This document shows, piece after piece, positions 51,925-60,869 of a stretch of DNA of 64,000 nucleotides (positions are counted from its first letter, which is position 1; every line of letters starts with the position of its first letter). The notes below the pieces were generated by a model. It ran no database searches, was not told where the DNA came from, and saw nothing but the letters and a program-made list of their open reading frames with translations. This stretch comes from Flaviaestuariibacter flavus (GTDB taxonomy: Bacteria; Bacteroidota; Bacteroidia; Chitinophagales; Chitinophagaceae): contig NZ_SJZI01000042.1 in the NCBI RefSeq assembly GCF_004337505.1, positions 480,346-544,345 of the forward strand. The letters are read 5' to 3'. Both the position numbers and the translations under genes were made by a program.

Positions 51925-52310
51925 CCGTATAGGTTAAGACGAAATAATGTACGATAGGTACCCTGCAAAAATGCGAAAAGTTTTGCAATGCCTGTGCCAC
52001 CGGAAAACGGGCTGCCCGGCGGGGTGGGACAAAATGGGGCAACGGCCGGGCTTGAAGGCGATTCTAAGCTTATGGTATTCGGGGCGTATGCCAAAATATT
52101 TCTATGCCCCGGGCTGTGGATTTTGCGTGAAGAAATCGCAGGACGCCCGCCCGGCGTGGGCTCCAAAAATTGTCAACACTTTTCCACCGGGGTGTGCATA
52201 TTTCCGGCCCTCTTTTTTCGCCCTCTACTGATACTTTCGTCGTCCGCCCAAACATTTTCGGGCGGGAGAGATCGGAATTCAAATCCACCTACAATAAATC
52301 TTCAACGGCT
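51925..52310. other. 386-bp divergent region, GGGP synthase / nrdJ, with 5'-terminal hairpin
   Basis: Near the nrdJ side, TACTTTCG (52232-52239, 7/8 -7 box) is followed by a hairpin CCGCCC/GGGCGG at 52244-52265, which would begin at the predicted 5' end of the nrdJ mRNA. No B12-box sequence (GCCACTG) of a cobalamin riboswitch was found. The middle of the region holds no gene. Confidence 0.5.
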
Positions 52311-55300
52311 ATGGGCAACGCTAAAAAACCGGCTAAGGGCTTGACCTTTACGCGCAAATTCACCCGGGACGACGTCCCCGTTTTCGACCAGTTTGAATAC
52401 GATTACCGCACGTCCGTGATCCGCAACCCCTCGGGGGAAGTGGTGTTCGAGATGAACAACGTGGAAGTGCCCAAAGGCTGGAGCCAGATCGCTACCGACA
52501 TTCTGGCGCAGAAGTATTTCCGCAAGGCCGGCGTACCGCAGCCCGATGGCTCCCTCGGCCGCGAAACCTCGGTGAAGCAGGTGGCCCATCGCCTCGCCAA
52601 CTGCTGGAAGGCCTGGGGCTTCCGCTACGGCTATTTCGGTTCGGAAAAAGATGCAACGATCTTCTACGAGGAGCTCGTTTACTCCATCCTCGCCCAGATG
52701 TGCGTGCCCAACTCGCCCCAGTGGTTCAACACGGGCCTCTACGAGAGCTACGGCATCGCCGGCAAGCCCCAGGGCCACTATTATGTTGACGCCAACGACG
52801 GCAAGCTGAAGGAATCCACTTCGGCCTACGAGCGCCCGCAGCCCCATGCCTGCTTTATCCTTTCGGTGGAAGACGACCTCGTAGGCGAGAACGGTATCAT
52901 GGACCTCTGGGTGCGTGAAGCCCGCATCTTCAAATACGGGTCCGGCGTAGGTACCAACTACTCCAACCTCCGTGCGGAAGGCGAGAAGCTTTCCGGCGGC
53001 GGCACCTCCTCGGGCCTCATGTCCTTCCTCAAGATCGGCGACCGCGCCGCCGGCGCTATCAAGAGCGGCGGCACCACGCGCCGCGCCGCCAAGATGGTGT
53101 GCCTCGACCTCGATCACCCCGAGATCGAGCTGTTCGTAAACTGGAAGGTGGAAGAAGAAAAGAAAGTGGGCGCGCTCATCGCCGCCGGCTATCCTTCCGA
53201 CTACGAAGGCGAAGCCTACCGCACCGTGAGCGGACAGAACTCCAACAACTCCGTGCGTATCCCCAACTCCTTCTTCGACAAACTGGAGAAGGGTGAAGAC
53301 TGGGAACTCACCGCCCGCACCGACGGCCGCGTGATGAAGAAGGTTCCGGCGCGCCAGCTTTGGGACACCATCGCCTACGCCGCCTGGCGCTGCGCCGACC
53401 CCGGCACGCAGTACAACACCACCATCAACGAGTGGCACACCTGCCCCGAGGGTGGCGAGATCCGCGCTTCGAACCCCTGCTCGGAGTACATGTTCCTCGA
53501 CAACACGGCCTGCAACCTCGCATCGGCCAACCTGATGAAGTTTTACGATTCCGCGACGAATCACTTCGACGTGGAAGGTTACGAATACAACTGCCGTCTG
53601 TGGACGGTGGTGCTGGAGATCTCCGTGCTGATGGCCCAGTTCCCCTCCAAGGAAGTGGCACAGCTCTCTTACGACTACCGCACCCTCGGCCTCGGCTACG
53701 CCAACCTCGGCACCCTGCTGATGGTGAGCGGCATTCCGTACGACAGCGAGAAGGCCCGCGCCATCGCCGGTGCCATCACCGCGATCATGACGGGTGTTGC
53801 CTACAAGACTTCGGCTGAAATGGCCGGCGTACTCGGAGCTTTCCCGCGCTACGAAGAAAACAAGCAGCACATGCTGCGCGTGATGCGCAACCACCGCGCC
53901 GCCGCTTTCGACGCTGCTGAATACGAAGGCCTCTCCGTGAAGCCCCAGGGCCTCAAGGCGCAGTTCACACCCGACTACCTGCTGACCGCAGCCTGCAAGG
54001 CCTGGAACGAGGCCCTCGAGCTCGGTGAGCAGCACGGCTACCGCAACGCACAAACGACGGTGATCGCCCCCACGGGTACCATCGGCCTCGTGATGGATTG
54101 CGACACTACCGGCGTGGAGCCCGACTTCGCCCTGGTGAAGTTCAAGAAGCTCTCCGGTGGCGGCTACTTCAAGATCATCAACCAGTCGGTGCCCACTGCG
54201 CTCAAGAACATGGGTTACTCTGAAAAAGAGATGGACGCCATCATCAAGTATGCCGTAGGCAGCGGCACCTTCGCCGGCGCCCCGCACATCAACCATCAGT
54301 CGCTTTCGGAAAAAGGCTTTATCGCCTCCGAGATCGAGAAGCTCGATAAGGCCGTGAAGAGCGCCTTCGAGATCGGCTTCGTATTCAACGTATACAACCT
54401 CGGCGAGGAGTGCCTGCAGCGTCTTGGCTTCACGCCCGAGCAGTACTACAACTTCGAGTGGAGCCTGCTGGAGGCCCTCGGCTACTCCGACGAGCAGATC
54501 GATGAGGCCAACGACTTCGTGTGCGGCACCATGACCGTTGAAGGCGCGCCCTACCTGAAGGCTGAGCACCTGCCGGTGTTCGACTGCGCCAACAAGTGCG
54601 GCAAGAAAGGCGAGCGCTACATCCATGCGCATGGCCACATCCGCATGATGGCCGCAGCCCAGCCCTTCATCTCGGGTGCTATCTCCAAGACCATCAACCT
54701 GCCCCACGAGGCGGAGGTTTCGGAGATCGCCGACTCTTACCTGCTTAGCTGGCAGCTGGGTCTGAAGGCCTGCGCGCTGTATCGCGACGGCTCGAAGATG
54801 TCGCAGCCGCTGTCGAACAAATCGGACAAGAAAAAGAAAGAAGACACTTCCGCCACTGCCGAAGCCGAGGTGCCCGAAACGGTTGCCGAAAGCGGCATCG
54901 TGGATATGAGCAAGCTCACCATCGACGAGCTGCTGGAAGAAGTGCAGAAGCGTGTGCAGGCATCGCCCGACACCGCGCTGAAGCGCCGCCTTGCTTCCAT
55001 CGTGGAGCGCCGCTCCCTGCCGGCCAAGCGTCGCGGCTTTACGCAAAAGGCCAAGATCAACGGGCAAACGATGTTCGTGCGCACCGGTGAATACAGCGAC
55101 GGTACCCTGGGTGAGATCTTCATCGATATGGCCAAGGAAGGCGCCACGATGCGCTCCATGCTCAACTGCTTCGCGGTGGCGGTGTCCATCGGCCTGCAGT
55201 ACGGCGTGCCGCTGGATGAATACGTGGAGAAGTTCATCTTCACCAAGTTCGACCCGGCCGGTTTCGTGGAGCACCCGAATATCAAGAGCACCACGTCGAT

Positions 55301-55658
55301 CGTCGACTTTATCTTCCGCCTCCTCGGCTACGAGTACCTCAACCGCACCGACCTGGTGCACGTGCTCGACAAGCCCGAAGTGGAAAATACCGGCACCGAA
55401 AGCTGGGACGATACCCCCGCTGCGAAGCCCGAGCTCTCCTCGGTGCGCGTGGTAGCCACCTCGCCCCAGGGCCAGAAGGCCGCCGCTGCCCAGAAGCCGG
55501 TTGCCGTTAAAGCATCCAATGGCCTCGGCGCCGTAAACGCCGCTGCCAAGAGCATGCAGAGCGATGCCCCGGCCTGTAATACCTGCGGTCACATCACCGT
55601 GCGCAGCGGCACCTGCTACAAGTGCCTCAACTGCGGCAACAGCATGGGCTGCAGCTAA
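52311..55658 (+). CDS. nrdJ: Adenosylcobalamin-dependent ribonucleoside-diphosphate reductase
   Basis: Class II ribonucleotide reductase: reduces ribonucleotides to deoxyribonucleotides using a B12-derived radical, independent of oxygen. 1,115 residues, as in the long class II form. Visible: NSPQWFNTGLYE (~140), the first redox Cys in QPHACFILSVEDD (~180), KYGSGVGTNYSNLRA, the SNPCSEYMFLDNTACNLAS loop (~388) with the active-site Cys, APTGTIGLVMDCDTTGVEPDFALVK (~585), SLLEALGYSDEQIDEANDFV, and a C-terminal tail with a four-Cys zinc ribbon CNTCGH...CYKCLNCGNSMGCS for re-reduction. A disordered Ala/Pro/Lys-rich stretch precedes the ribbon. Start ATG 52311; an upstream in-frame stretch overlaps the leader hairpin. 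It stands alone with its own terminator. Confidence 0.96.
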   Translation: MGNAKKPAKGLTFTRKFTRDDVPVFDQFEYDYRTSVIRNPSGEVVFEMNNVEVPKGWSQIATDILAQKYFRKAGVPQPDGSLGRETSVKQVAHRLANCWKAWGFRYGYFGSEKDATIFYEELVYSILAQMCVPNSPQWFNTGLYESYGIAGKPQGHYYVDANDGKLKESTSAYERPQPHACFILSVEDDLVGENGIMDLWVREARIFKYGSGVGTNYSNLRAEGEKLSGGGTSSGLMSFLKIGDRAAGAIKSGGTTRRAAKMVCLDLDHPEIELFVNWKVEEEKKVGALIAAGYPSDYEGEAYRTVSGQNSNNSVRIPNSFFDKLEKGEDWELTARTDGRVMKKVPARQLWDTIAYAAWRCADPGTQYNTTINEWHTCPEGGEIRASNPCSEYMFLDNTACNLASANLMKFYDSATNHFDVEGYEYNCRLWTVVLEISVLMAQFPSKEVAQLSYDYRTLGLGYANLGTLLMVSGIPYDSEKARAIAGAITAIMTGVAYKTSAEMAGVLGAFPRYEENKQHMLRVMRNHRAAAFDAAEYEGLSVKPQGLKAQFTPDYLLTAACKAWNEALELGEQHGYRNAQTTVIAPTGTIGLVMDCDTTGVEPDFALVKFKKLSGGGYFKIINQSVPTALKNMGYSEKEMDAIIKYAVGSGTFAGAPHINHQSLSEKGFIASEIEKLDKAVKSAFEIGFVFNVYNLGEECLQRLGFTPEQYYNFEWSLLEALGYSDEQIDEANDFVCGTMTVEGAPYLKAEHLPVFDCANKCGKKGERYIHAHGHIRMMAAAQPFISGAISKTINLPHEAEVSEIADSYLLSWQLGLKACALYRDGSKMSQPLSNKSDKKKKEDTSATAEAEVPETVAESGIVDMSKLTIDELLEEVQKRVQASPDTALKRRLASIVERRSLPAKRRGFTQKAKINGQTMFVRTGEYSDGTLGEIFIDMAKEGATMRSMLNCFAVAVSIGLQYGVPLDEYVEKFIFTKFDPAGFVEHPNIKSTTSIVDFIFRLLGYEYLNRTDLVHVLDKPEVENTGTESWDDTPAAKPELSSVRVVATSPQGQKAAAAQKPVAVKASNGLGAVNAAAKSMQSDAPACNTCGHITVRSGTCYKCLNCGNSMGCS

Positions 55659-55683
55659 ACGCGACTAACCATTCGTAGAATAC

Positions 55684-55707
55684 AAGACCCCGCGCCCGCG
55701 GGGTCTT
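55684..55707 (+). terminator. Intrinsic terminator after nrdJ
   Basis: 11-bp stem (55684-55694 with 55697-55707), very short loop, then a T run. Confidence 0.88.
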
Positions 55708-55738
55708 TTTTGTATCTTCCGGTGCAAAGTGCTTACCG

Positions 55739-56353
55739 ATGAAAAATGTTGCGGTTCTTCTTCCTGTTGTAGTAATACTGGCGGCCGTCGGCTGCAAGCG
55801 GGAAAAAGTGCCCTGTGAAGGCAAGGCCTATTTCTTCGACGCTACGTTGCAGGTAGCACCCGACCGGGCCCGTTATGCGCCAGGCGATACCCTGTATGTG
55901 AGCGGGGTGATACCCAAGTCGCTCCTTTCTACCGACCGCAACGAAACGATTGATTATTCCGGTTCGGTCGGTATCCGCGGCACGGTATCCCTGTCGCGTC
56001 TCGACTCTGCGGGGCGCATACTCCGCGATACGGGTTTCAATGTGCTATTCATTGCCGAGACAGGAAGGGTATTGGACACCACAACGGCCCGCAATGCGGC
56101 CCTGGCAGAGTTCAGCGAGGGCGCACAGAACTACGCGCTCCGGCTGGGCATCGTGCTCCGGGATACCGGCACCTACCTATTGGCCATTACCGATCTTTAT
56201 TCAGATGGCATCGCCGGGCAGGAATGCAACCGCGCGCTCTTTGCGGTGCGCCTGCAGAACCCCGATCGCCGGCTGGGCGCCCTCGAACAGGGGCTGGGCC
56301 GCTACTTCAACGTGCCGGAGCGGAACCGTTATTTCGGGATCGAAGTGCGTTAG
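55739..56353 (+). CDS. Putative lipoprotein, first of a tandem paralogue pair
   Basis: 204 residues with a lipoprotein-like signal (MKNVAVLLPVVVILAAVGCK; the Cys at ~19 is the likely lipidation site). The mature part is mostly beta: TLQVAPDRARYAPGDTLYVSGVIPKSLLS, IDYSGSVGIRGTVSLSRLDSA, FSEGAQNYALRLGIVLRDTGTYLLAI, with a conserved Cys (AGQECNRALFAVRL). It aligns along its full length with the next gene (e.g. GDTLYVSGVI / GDTVFFESVI and IDYSGSVGIRGTVSLSRLD / IDYSNAKGIEGSVSLYRID), so they are tandem paralogues. No known family recognised; the fold looks like a beta sandwich. Located right after nrdJ but separated by a terminator. Confidence 0.8.
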   Translation: MKNVAVLLPVVVILAAVGCKREKVPCEGKAYFFDATLQVAPDRARYAPGDTLYVSGVIPKSLLSTDRNETIDYSGSVGIRGTVSLSRLDSAGRILRDTGFNVLFIAETGRVLDTTTARNAALAEFSEGAQNYALRLGIVLRDTGTYLLAITDLYSDGIAGQECNRALFAVRLQNPDRRLGALEQGLGRYFNVPERNRYFGIEVR

Positions 56354-56455
56354 GCGCGGATCATCGGCAACCGAAATAACCAAGCCCGGCGCTATGGCGG
56401 CGATGCAGCGTCCGGCATGTTTTTATTGACTTAAAAGAAGTAAACGTCGCCTGCC

Positions 56456-57055
56456 ATGAACCGTATCCTGATCGCCGGCTCTGTATTGCTGCTGATGGCC
56501 TTTCGTTGCCGCCAGGACTATCCCTGCGCTGAACAATCCTACACCTTCGGCGTGACCGGTAGCTATACCCCCGCACCGGCTGTGGTCGATGCCGGCGACA
56601 CGGTTTTTTTCGAAAGCGTTATTGCCAGGCAGCTTTATGATTCGTTGTCCGGACGAGCCATCGACTACAGCAATGCCAAAGGCATTGAAGGGAGTGTCAG
56701 CCTTTATCGGATCGATACACTGCGGCACCGCATTTCTACGGACAGCGTAACCGCGCGGTTCCTGTTGCTTGATGCGCTGCCCGGCCCGGTATCAGGCACC
56801 ACCCAGCATTTTCTTTTCCGTGAGGGGCCTGCCCAATACCAGGCACGCGTTGGCGTGATCGTCGGCGCGCGGGGTATTTACGCCCTTTATGCCACCGGCC
56901 CGGTTTCATCGGGCTTGCAGGGCCAGGACTGCGGCGGGGCTGCTTTCCACCTACGGGTAGCACAATCAGCTGCCAGCGCTGCGCTTTTCCAGCAGGCCAT
57001 GAATCGCCTACCCGGGCCCGGTGAAGATCGATTATACACCTTCCGGGTGCAGTAA
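56456..57055 (+). CDS. Putative lipoprotein, second of a tandem paralogue pair
   Basis: 199 residues. N terminus MNRILIAGSVLLLMAFRCRQ is a short signal with a Cys at 18 (FRC), a weaker lipobox than in its paralogue. It shares with the upstream paralogue the PC near residue 24, the GDT segment, the IDYS motif, a GxSVSLYRID-type strand, QARVGVIVGARGIYALYA and a QDCGGAAFHLRV segment with a matching Cys, ending in a similar tail (LPGPGEDRLYTFRVQ / VPERNRYFGIEVR). Divergence is high, so the duplication is old. Function unknown; they may form a complex at the outer membrane. Convergent with the 57057 gene; the two stop codons are one base apart. Confidence 0.78.
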   Translation: MNRILIAGSVLLLMAFRCRQDYPCAEQSYTFGVTGSYTPAPAVVDAGDTVFFESVIARQLYDSLSGRAIDYSNAKGIEGSVSLYRIDTLRHRISTDSVTARFLLLDALPGPVSGTTQHFLFREGPAQYQARVGVIVGARGIYALYATGPVSSGLQGQDCGGAAFHLRVAQSAASAALFQQAMNRLPGPGEDRLYTFRVQ

Positions 57056-57056
57056 T

Positions 57057-59456
57057 TTATTTCGAAGGAGTCGTGCTTTGCTTTTTCACGAAGTCGCGCA
57101 GGTAGCTGCACCGGTTATAGGCATAGCGGAAAAACTTCGTGTCGCCGAATTCTTTTTGTAAGCGCGGGAAGAAGGGGCTGTGATAAAAGTCATGGCCGAA
57201 GGTGGGATAATCGATGCCGGGATTGTCGTATCCCTTGCGCGCCACCTGTCGCTGCCGGCACTTGGCCACCAGGAACAGGCAGGCAGCCTTGAACTCACGG
57301 TTGTTCGTCAGGTCGAAAGCTTTCTGATACAGCTGCTCCACGCGGTACACGCCGAAATATTCCTTCTGCCAGGGTGCGCTGTAGGCCCCATATTCCCAGT
57401 CGGAGCCGGTGCGGTCCCAGGCAAGGGCCATCCAGCAGTTGCCGTAGTAGCTCATATTGTAACGTGCCGACGCAAGCCGGTAGTAGATGCGCGCAAGCTG
57501 TTCGGGGCGCTTCTCGGTACGACGCTGCTGCTCCAGCGCTGCCAGCGCTTTGGCCAGCGAGAGCTTGTTCATCGGGCGCTTCAGCGATGAATCGTAGCGT
57601 TGCGGGTCGTTGAGGTAATCAAAGAACGGGGCTACGTTTACCGTGCGGGTTTCATCGCCTTTCCAGATGCCATTAACAAAGGCGGGAAGCGAGTCGGCGC
57701 GTTGCAGCCAGCTGACAGCCTCGGCGTATTTCTCCTCGCGCAGGTAGCCCGTGCCGATCGATTCGATCACCTCGTTGTGGTTGAAGGATGTATGGTCGCG
57801 GAGAAAGCGTTCAAAGGCCGTTGCCGGCTGCTTCAGATTTTCATACAGTTCTGCGCCCGAGGCTGCGGGTAGCTCGTAATGCACATACTCGATGCCGCTT
57901 CCCCGGTTGTAATACATGTTGCCCGGATTGTCGCTGAATCGGAGGTCTGAAACGCCCAGGCAGAGCGCGGTACGGGCGAGCGCCCCCTGCGCGCGGTAGC
58001 GACGTGCCAGCACTTCAGAAAAATAATTGCGGCAGAACACCGCATATTCCCGGTCTTTTTTTGCTTTGTCTGCCAGCCAGCGGCAGGCCGGCAGCAACGC
58101 GGCCTCGCGCGCTGCGTCGATCCGGTCAGGCTCTTCGGATGCGAGCAGCAGTTGCAGCAACTGCAACTGGTCCTGCACCCGCTGCCCGGGTTGCAGGGTT
58201 GCCGCCTTCTGGAGCGCGTCGCGGCCGCCGGCCCAGTTGCCGAGCATGAGGTGCAGCCAGGCGTTGCCCGCCATGTAAAAGCTGCGGTTGGCGATGCGTT
58301 TGTCGCCGGCAATCTTCCCCAGCGTGTGCGAAAGCGGGGCGAGGTGCCGGCGGGCTTCGGCGGCGTCTTTCTTTTCGTTGTCCGCTTCGTAATAGTAGCC
58401 GAAGGCGGAGTTGAGGCTCTTGGGCCATTTCCAGGCGATGCTGATATATTGCTCTTCTGCCTTGCTGATCTCGCGGGACGCCAGCAGCGGCAATAGCGGT
58501 GACGCCGGGTCGAGGCGATATACGCGCTCCAGCACCGCCTCCTGCGGCCCGGTGCCGTAGAGTGCAAAGAGCCCCAGCAGGTTGGCGCGCTCTGCATCGT
58601 TTTTCGCCTGTGCCGCATACTCTTCGCGCAGGGTGCTGTCGGCAAAGCCCGTGCTCCACAGGAAGCCGGTAAAGATGCCCCGGCGGCGGGCGGGCAGCAC
58701 ATTAAACAGGGTGCTGAACTGGTAGGCTGCTTCCTTCTTCCGTTCGAGCCGGTAAAGGCTGCCCGCCTTGTAGGAGCGCGCCAGCGGCGCTACGGCGCCC
58801 GCCACTCCTTTGCCAAAGGTTTCGTCGTAATCCCGAACGCAGTCGGACCAGCGCTGGTTGTAGAAGTCGGCCTTGCATTGCAGAAAGGCCCACTTGCTTT
58901 TCAGGAAAGCGTCGGGCGCCGCTTGCCGCGAAGCCCTAGCCGTTGCGGCGATCCGCAGCAGTGCGGCGCTGTCGCGTAGTGGCGGGGCATCCCACTCCTG
59001 TGCCACCGAAAAGGCTTCCAGTTGCCGTGCCAGCTCCAGGTAACGAAAGGCGTCCTTCCGACCCGACGCGGCCAGGTTTGCGGCAGCCCGGTTGCCTTGC
59101 AACGCAGCCGGAAGTGTATTTGCGGCAGCCGCCTGCTTCAGAGCGGGCGCACCGGTTTCATATACCAGCGCCTCCACCTCGGCCCGGGCCGCACCACCGC
59201 AATAGCGTTGCCATTCGGCGATGAGCGATTCATCGAAAACGTGGCTGGTGTCTTCATCCTCGTAATCGTAAAAGAGGTGAAGCTGCGTATAGAAAAAAGG
59301 GCGCAGGCTCGGGTCTTCCGTTGCGGCGGGGCGGCTGAAAAAGGAAGTGAAATAATCCTGTCCGTCTTCATCGCCGCCGGCGCAGCCGATGCCGTTAGCG
59401 GGGAAAAGCGCGAGCGCGGCGATGGCCAAAAACGCCGTAAAGATTTTCCAGGTCAT
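57057..59456 (-). CDS. Large exported protein of unknown function, helical-repeat (TPR-like)
   Basis: 799 residues. N terminus MTWKIFTAFLAIAALALFPA, then a possible lipid-attachment Cys (GIGCAGG). The mature protein begins with an acidic stretch (GDEDGQDYFTSFFSRPAA) and is then predominantly alpha-helical, with TPR-like pairs of aromatic and Ala-rich helices (KSKWAFLQCKADFYNQRW; AYKAGSLYRLERKKEAAYQF; NAWLHLMLGNWAGGRDALQKA; KLSLAKALAALEQQR; RIYYRLASARYNMSYYGNCWMALA), plus a C-terminal motif ACLFLVAKCRQRQ. I recall similar proteins paired with the kind of lipoprotein encoded upstream, but cannot name a family. It overlaps that gene by 62 bp, so the two are translationally linked. Function unknown. 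Confidence 0.82.
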   Translation of the reverse strand: MTWKIFTAFLAIAALALFPANGIGCAGGDEDGQDYFTSFFSRPAATEDPSLRPFFYTQLHLFYDYEDEDTSHVFDESLIAEWQRYCGGAARAEVEALVYETGAPALKQAAAANTLPAALQGNRAAANLAASGRKDAFRYLELARQLEAFSVAQEWDAPPLRDSAALLRIAATARASRQAAPDAFLKSKWAFLQCKADFYNQRWSDCVRDYDETFGKGVAGAVAPLARSYKAGSLYRLERKKEAAYQFSTLFNVLPARRRGIFTGFLWSTGFADSTLREEYAAQAKNDAERANLLGLFALYGTGPQEAVLERVYRLDPASPLLPLLASREISKAEEQYISIAWKWPKSLNSAFGYYYEADNEKKDAAEARRHLAPLSHTLGKIAGDKRIANRSFYMAGNAWLHLMLGNWAGGRDALQKAATLQPGQRVQDQLQLLQLLLASEEPDRIDAAREAALLPACRWLADKAKKDREYAVFCRNYFSEVLARRYRAQGALARTALCLGVSDLRFSDNPGNMYYNRGSGIEYVHYELPAASGAELYENLKQPATAFERFLRDHTSFNHNEVIESIGTGYLREEKYAEAVSWLQRADSLPAFVNGIWKGDETRTVNVAPFFDYLNDPQRYDSSLKRPMNKLSLAKALAALEQQRRTEKRPEQLARIYYRLASARYNMSYYGNCWMALAWDRTGSDWEYGAYSAPWQKEYFGVYRVEQLYQKAFDLTNNREFKAACLFLVAKCRQRQVARKGYDNPGIDYPTFGHDFYHSPFFPRLQKEFGDTKFFRYAYNRCSYLRDFVKKQSTTPSK

Positions 59457-60417
59457 GGGAGGAATACCCGGCGAGATTGCCCTCGTCGAGGTGGAATAAA
59501 ACTACGCCAATCGAATCAGACCGGAGCCGGGTGGCAAGGTGCCGGGCCACGGCGTCTACTTCGGTGGCATCGGAGCGCTCGTGGCGCAGCCACTGCCCGG
59601 CGCGGAAGCGGTAGCCGCCAAGCATGGTGTCGCGGGCAAAGCCGAGGCGGTCTTTCTGGAAGAGCGCGGGGTCGCGGAGATAGACCAGTCCCTCGTAGCG
59701 GTTGCCGTCAAACAGCACCCACCAGTCGAAAACGGGCAGCGCCACATCGAGCGGCAGGGGGTAGGAGGGTAGGCCCGCGGTATACTTTTCGAGTTCGTTC
59801 AGGTCGACGATGGAGTTGCGGGTGCGGGCATCTTTCAGGTTGCCCATATTGTAGGCCATCAGCAGGCCCCGTTCGGCGGGCGGGATGCCGTTCTGGGCGA
59901 TGTATCTGAGCTGGTGCAATCGTATCGTAACCGAAAGCTTTTTGTTTTGCAGAAAGGGCTGCCGGCGCAGCTGCCGCAGCAGGCGGAAGTAGCGGTCGCG
60001 GGTGCCGGCACTCCAGTCGCAGTCGGCCTGGAACCCGCCGCTGAGGCGCAGCCCGGCGCATTGCGCCGCCGCCAGGCGCCCGATGCGCGCCGCCAGCGAG
60101 TCGATGCCCGTGCTGTCGCAGCGCCGCAGGGCCTCTTGGGTGATGAACACAACGGGCGTAATGCGATATACCGCCGACGGGCGCTGCCGCCACTCCAGCT
60201 TACCCTGGGGCACCGGCTCGCCTGCGGCATTGACGCCTACATCGAAGAGGCGCACAAAAAGCGTTTGCACCGTGTGCGCCCGCAGCAGTTCCTGTTCTTT
60301 TGGTGTGGGATCGAAGGTCGTCTTCCAATAGTAGAAGCCGCGCGCTACGGGGCGCTCCGTGTTGGTGCAGGAGAGCGCGCAGGCAGCGATCAGGAAGATG
60401 GAGAGGATGCGCAACAC
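59395..60417 (-). CDS. Putative lipoprotein of unknown function, partner of the TPR-like protein
   Basis: 340 residues from GTG 60417 (next codon TTG 60414 is an alternative). The N terminus VLRILSIFLIAACALSCTNTE has a lipobox with Cys ~17. The longer frame from ATG 60486 starts inside a terminator stem, so I reject it. The mature part has ARGFYYWKTTFDPTPKEQELL, TLFVRLFDVGVNA, VYRITPVVFITQEAL, LRLSGGFQADCDWSAGTRDRYFRLLRQL, KLSVTIRLHQLRYIAQNGIPP, LMAYNMGNLKDARTRNSIVDLN and LPVFDWWVLFDG: an alternation of strands and helices with conserved D, W and Y residues that resembles a TIM-barrel glycoside-hydrolase-like fold, but no family was recognised. The 3' end overlaps the TPR-like gene by 62 bp. 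Confidence 0.78.
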   Translation of the reverse strand: MLRILSIFLIAACALSCTNTERPVARGFYYWKTTFDPTPKEQELLRAHTVQTLFVRLFDVGVNAAGEPVPQGKLEWRQRPSAVYRITPVVFITQEALRRCDSTGIDSLAARIGRLAAAQCAGLRLSGGFQADCDWSAGTRDRYFRLLRQLRRQPFLQNKKLSVTIRLHQLRYIAQNGIPPAERGLLMAYNMGNLKDARTRNSIVDLNELEKYTAGLPSYPLPLDVALPVFDWWVLFDGNRYEGLVYLRDPALFQKDRLGFARDTMLGGYRFRAGQWLRHERSDATEVDAVARHLATRLRSDSIGVVLFHLDEGNLAGYSSHDLENLYGVFGHRRARAFPR

Positions 60418-60476
60418 AGGTGCCGAATGAGCACCGAAGGTAATCGCGTTCGTCAAGGGCTGCAATCCCGAAACAA

Positions 60477-60502
60477 AAAAGGCCACGCAAGCGTGACCTT
60501 TT
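60477..60502 (-). terminator. Intrinsic terminator after the 64-aa gene
   Basis: 12-bp stem (60477-60488 with 60491-60502) that pairs better on the minus strand (G-U wobble) and is followed there by a TTTTTTGTTT run. Confidence 0.85.
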
Positions 60503-60566
60503 AATATCCTTGGCGAACCGTTTTTTCAACTTCTTTTCTTCGCGGTTCCAAACACTTCTTTCCCTG

Positions 60567-60761
60567 CTACTTCTTATCGCCGAGCATATTCTCCACCATG
60601 CCCTGCATCATCGGGAACTGCTCGATGAGGTAGTCTTTCATCGTTTCAAGAACCTTGGCTGCCTGCTCGTCGGTGAGGTCGGCATTAGCCTTGAGGCGCG
60701 CCGTGATTTCCGTAACGTGGCCCTGCATATCGCCGCCACCGCCTAACATAGATCCGAACAT
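60567..60761 (-). CDS. Small helical protein (64 aa), unknown function
   Basis: 64 residues: a Gly/Met-rich start (MFGSMLGGGGDMQG) followed by two amphipathic helices (HVTEITARLKANADLTDEQAAKVLETMKDYLIEQ) and a Met-rich C-terminal helix (FPMMQGMVENMLGDKK). No signal peptide. Soluble and possibly a helical hairpin. Small proteins of this make-up occur in Bacteroidota, but I do not know a named family. It lies on the same strand as clpX, 109 bp downstream of it, with an E-family word array in between and its own terminator. Coding is supported by a clean start, normal codon use and neighbour arrangement. Confidence 0.7.
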   Translation of the reverse strand: MFGSMLGGGGDMQGHVTEITARLKANADLTDEQAAKVLETMKDYLIEQFPMMQGMVENMLGDKK

Positions 60762-60779
60762 ATTCTTCAGTTTTTATTT

Positions 60780-60862
60780 AGTCAAAAGTAAAAAGTCAAA
60801 ATTCAAAAGCCGTACCGCCGGGAAAGCGTTTTTTGACTTTTTGAATTTTGACTTTTGAATTA
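60780..60862. repeat. Family E word arrays, inverted pair between clpX and the 64-aa gene
   Basis: Left arm 60780-60808: AGTCAAA, AGTAAAA, AGTCAAA, ATTCAAA. Right arm 60830-60862: TTTTTGA, CTTTTTG, AATTTTG, ACTTTTG. Same family as 14376-14480. Confidence 0.87.
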
Positions 60863-60869
60863 ATGGTAA

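Noticed and set aside
51925..52310. Cobalamin riboswitch before nrdJ
   Set aside because: No B12-box or the expected multi-stem architecture could be found by eye on the nrdJ strand.
52302..55592. Reverse-strand open frame of about 1,100 codons opposite nrdJ
   Set aside because: Same shadow effect; the His/Ala/Gly/Val-rich translation shows no fold or motif.
60418..60486. ATG at 60486 as start of the 59395 lipoprotein
   Set aside because: The codon is inside the stem of the upstream terminator, and the added residues would bury the lipoprotein signal; GTG 60417 fits better.
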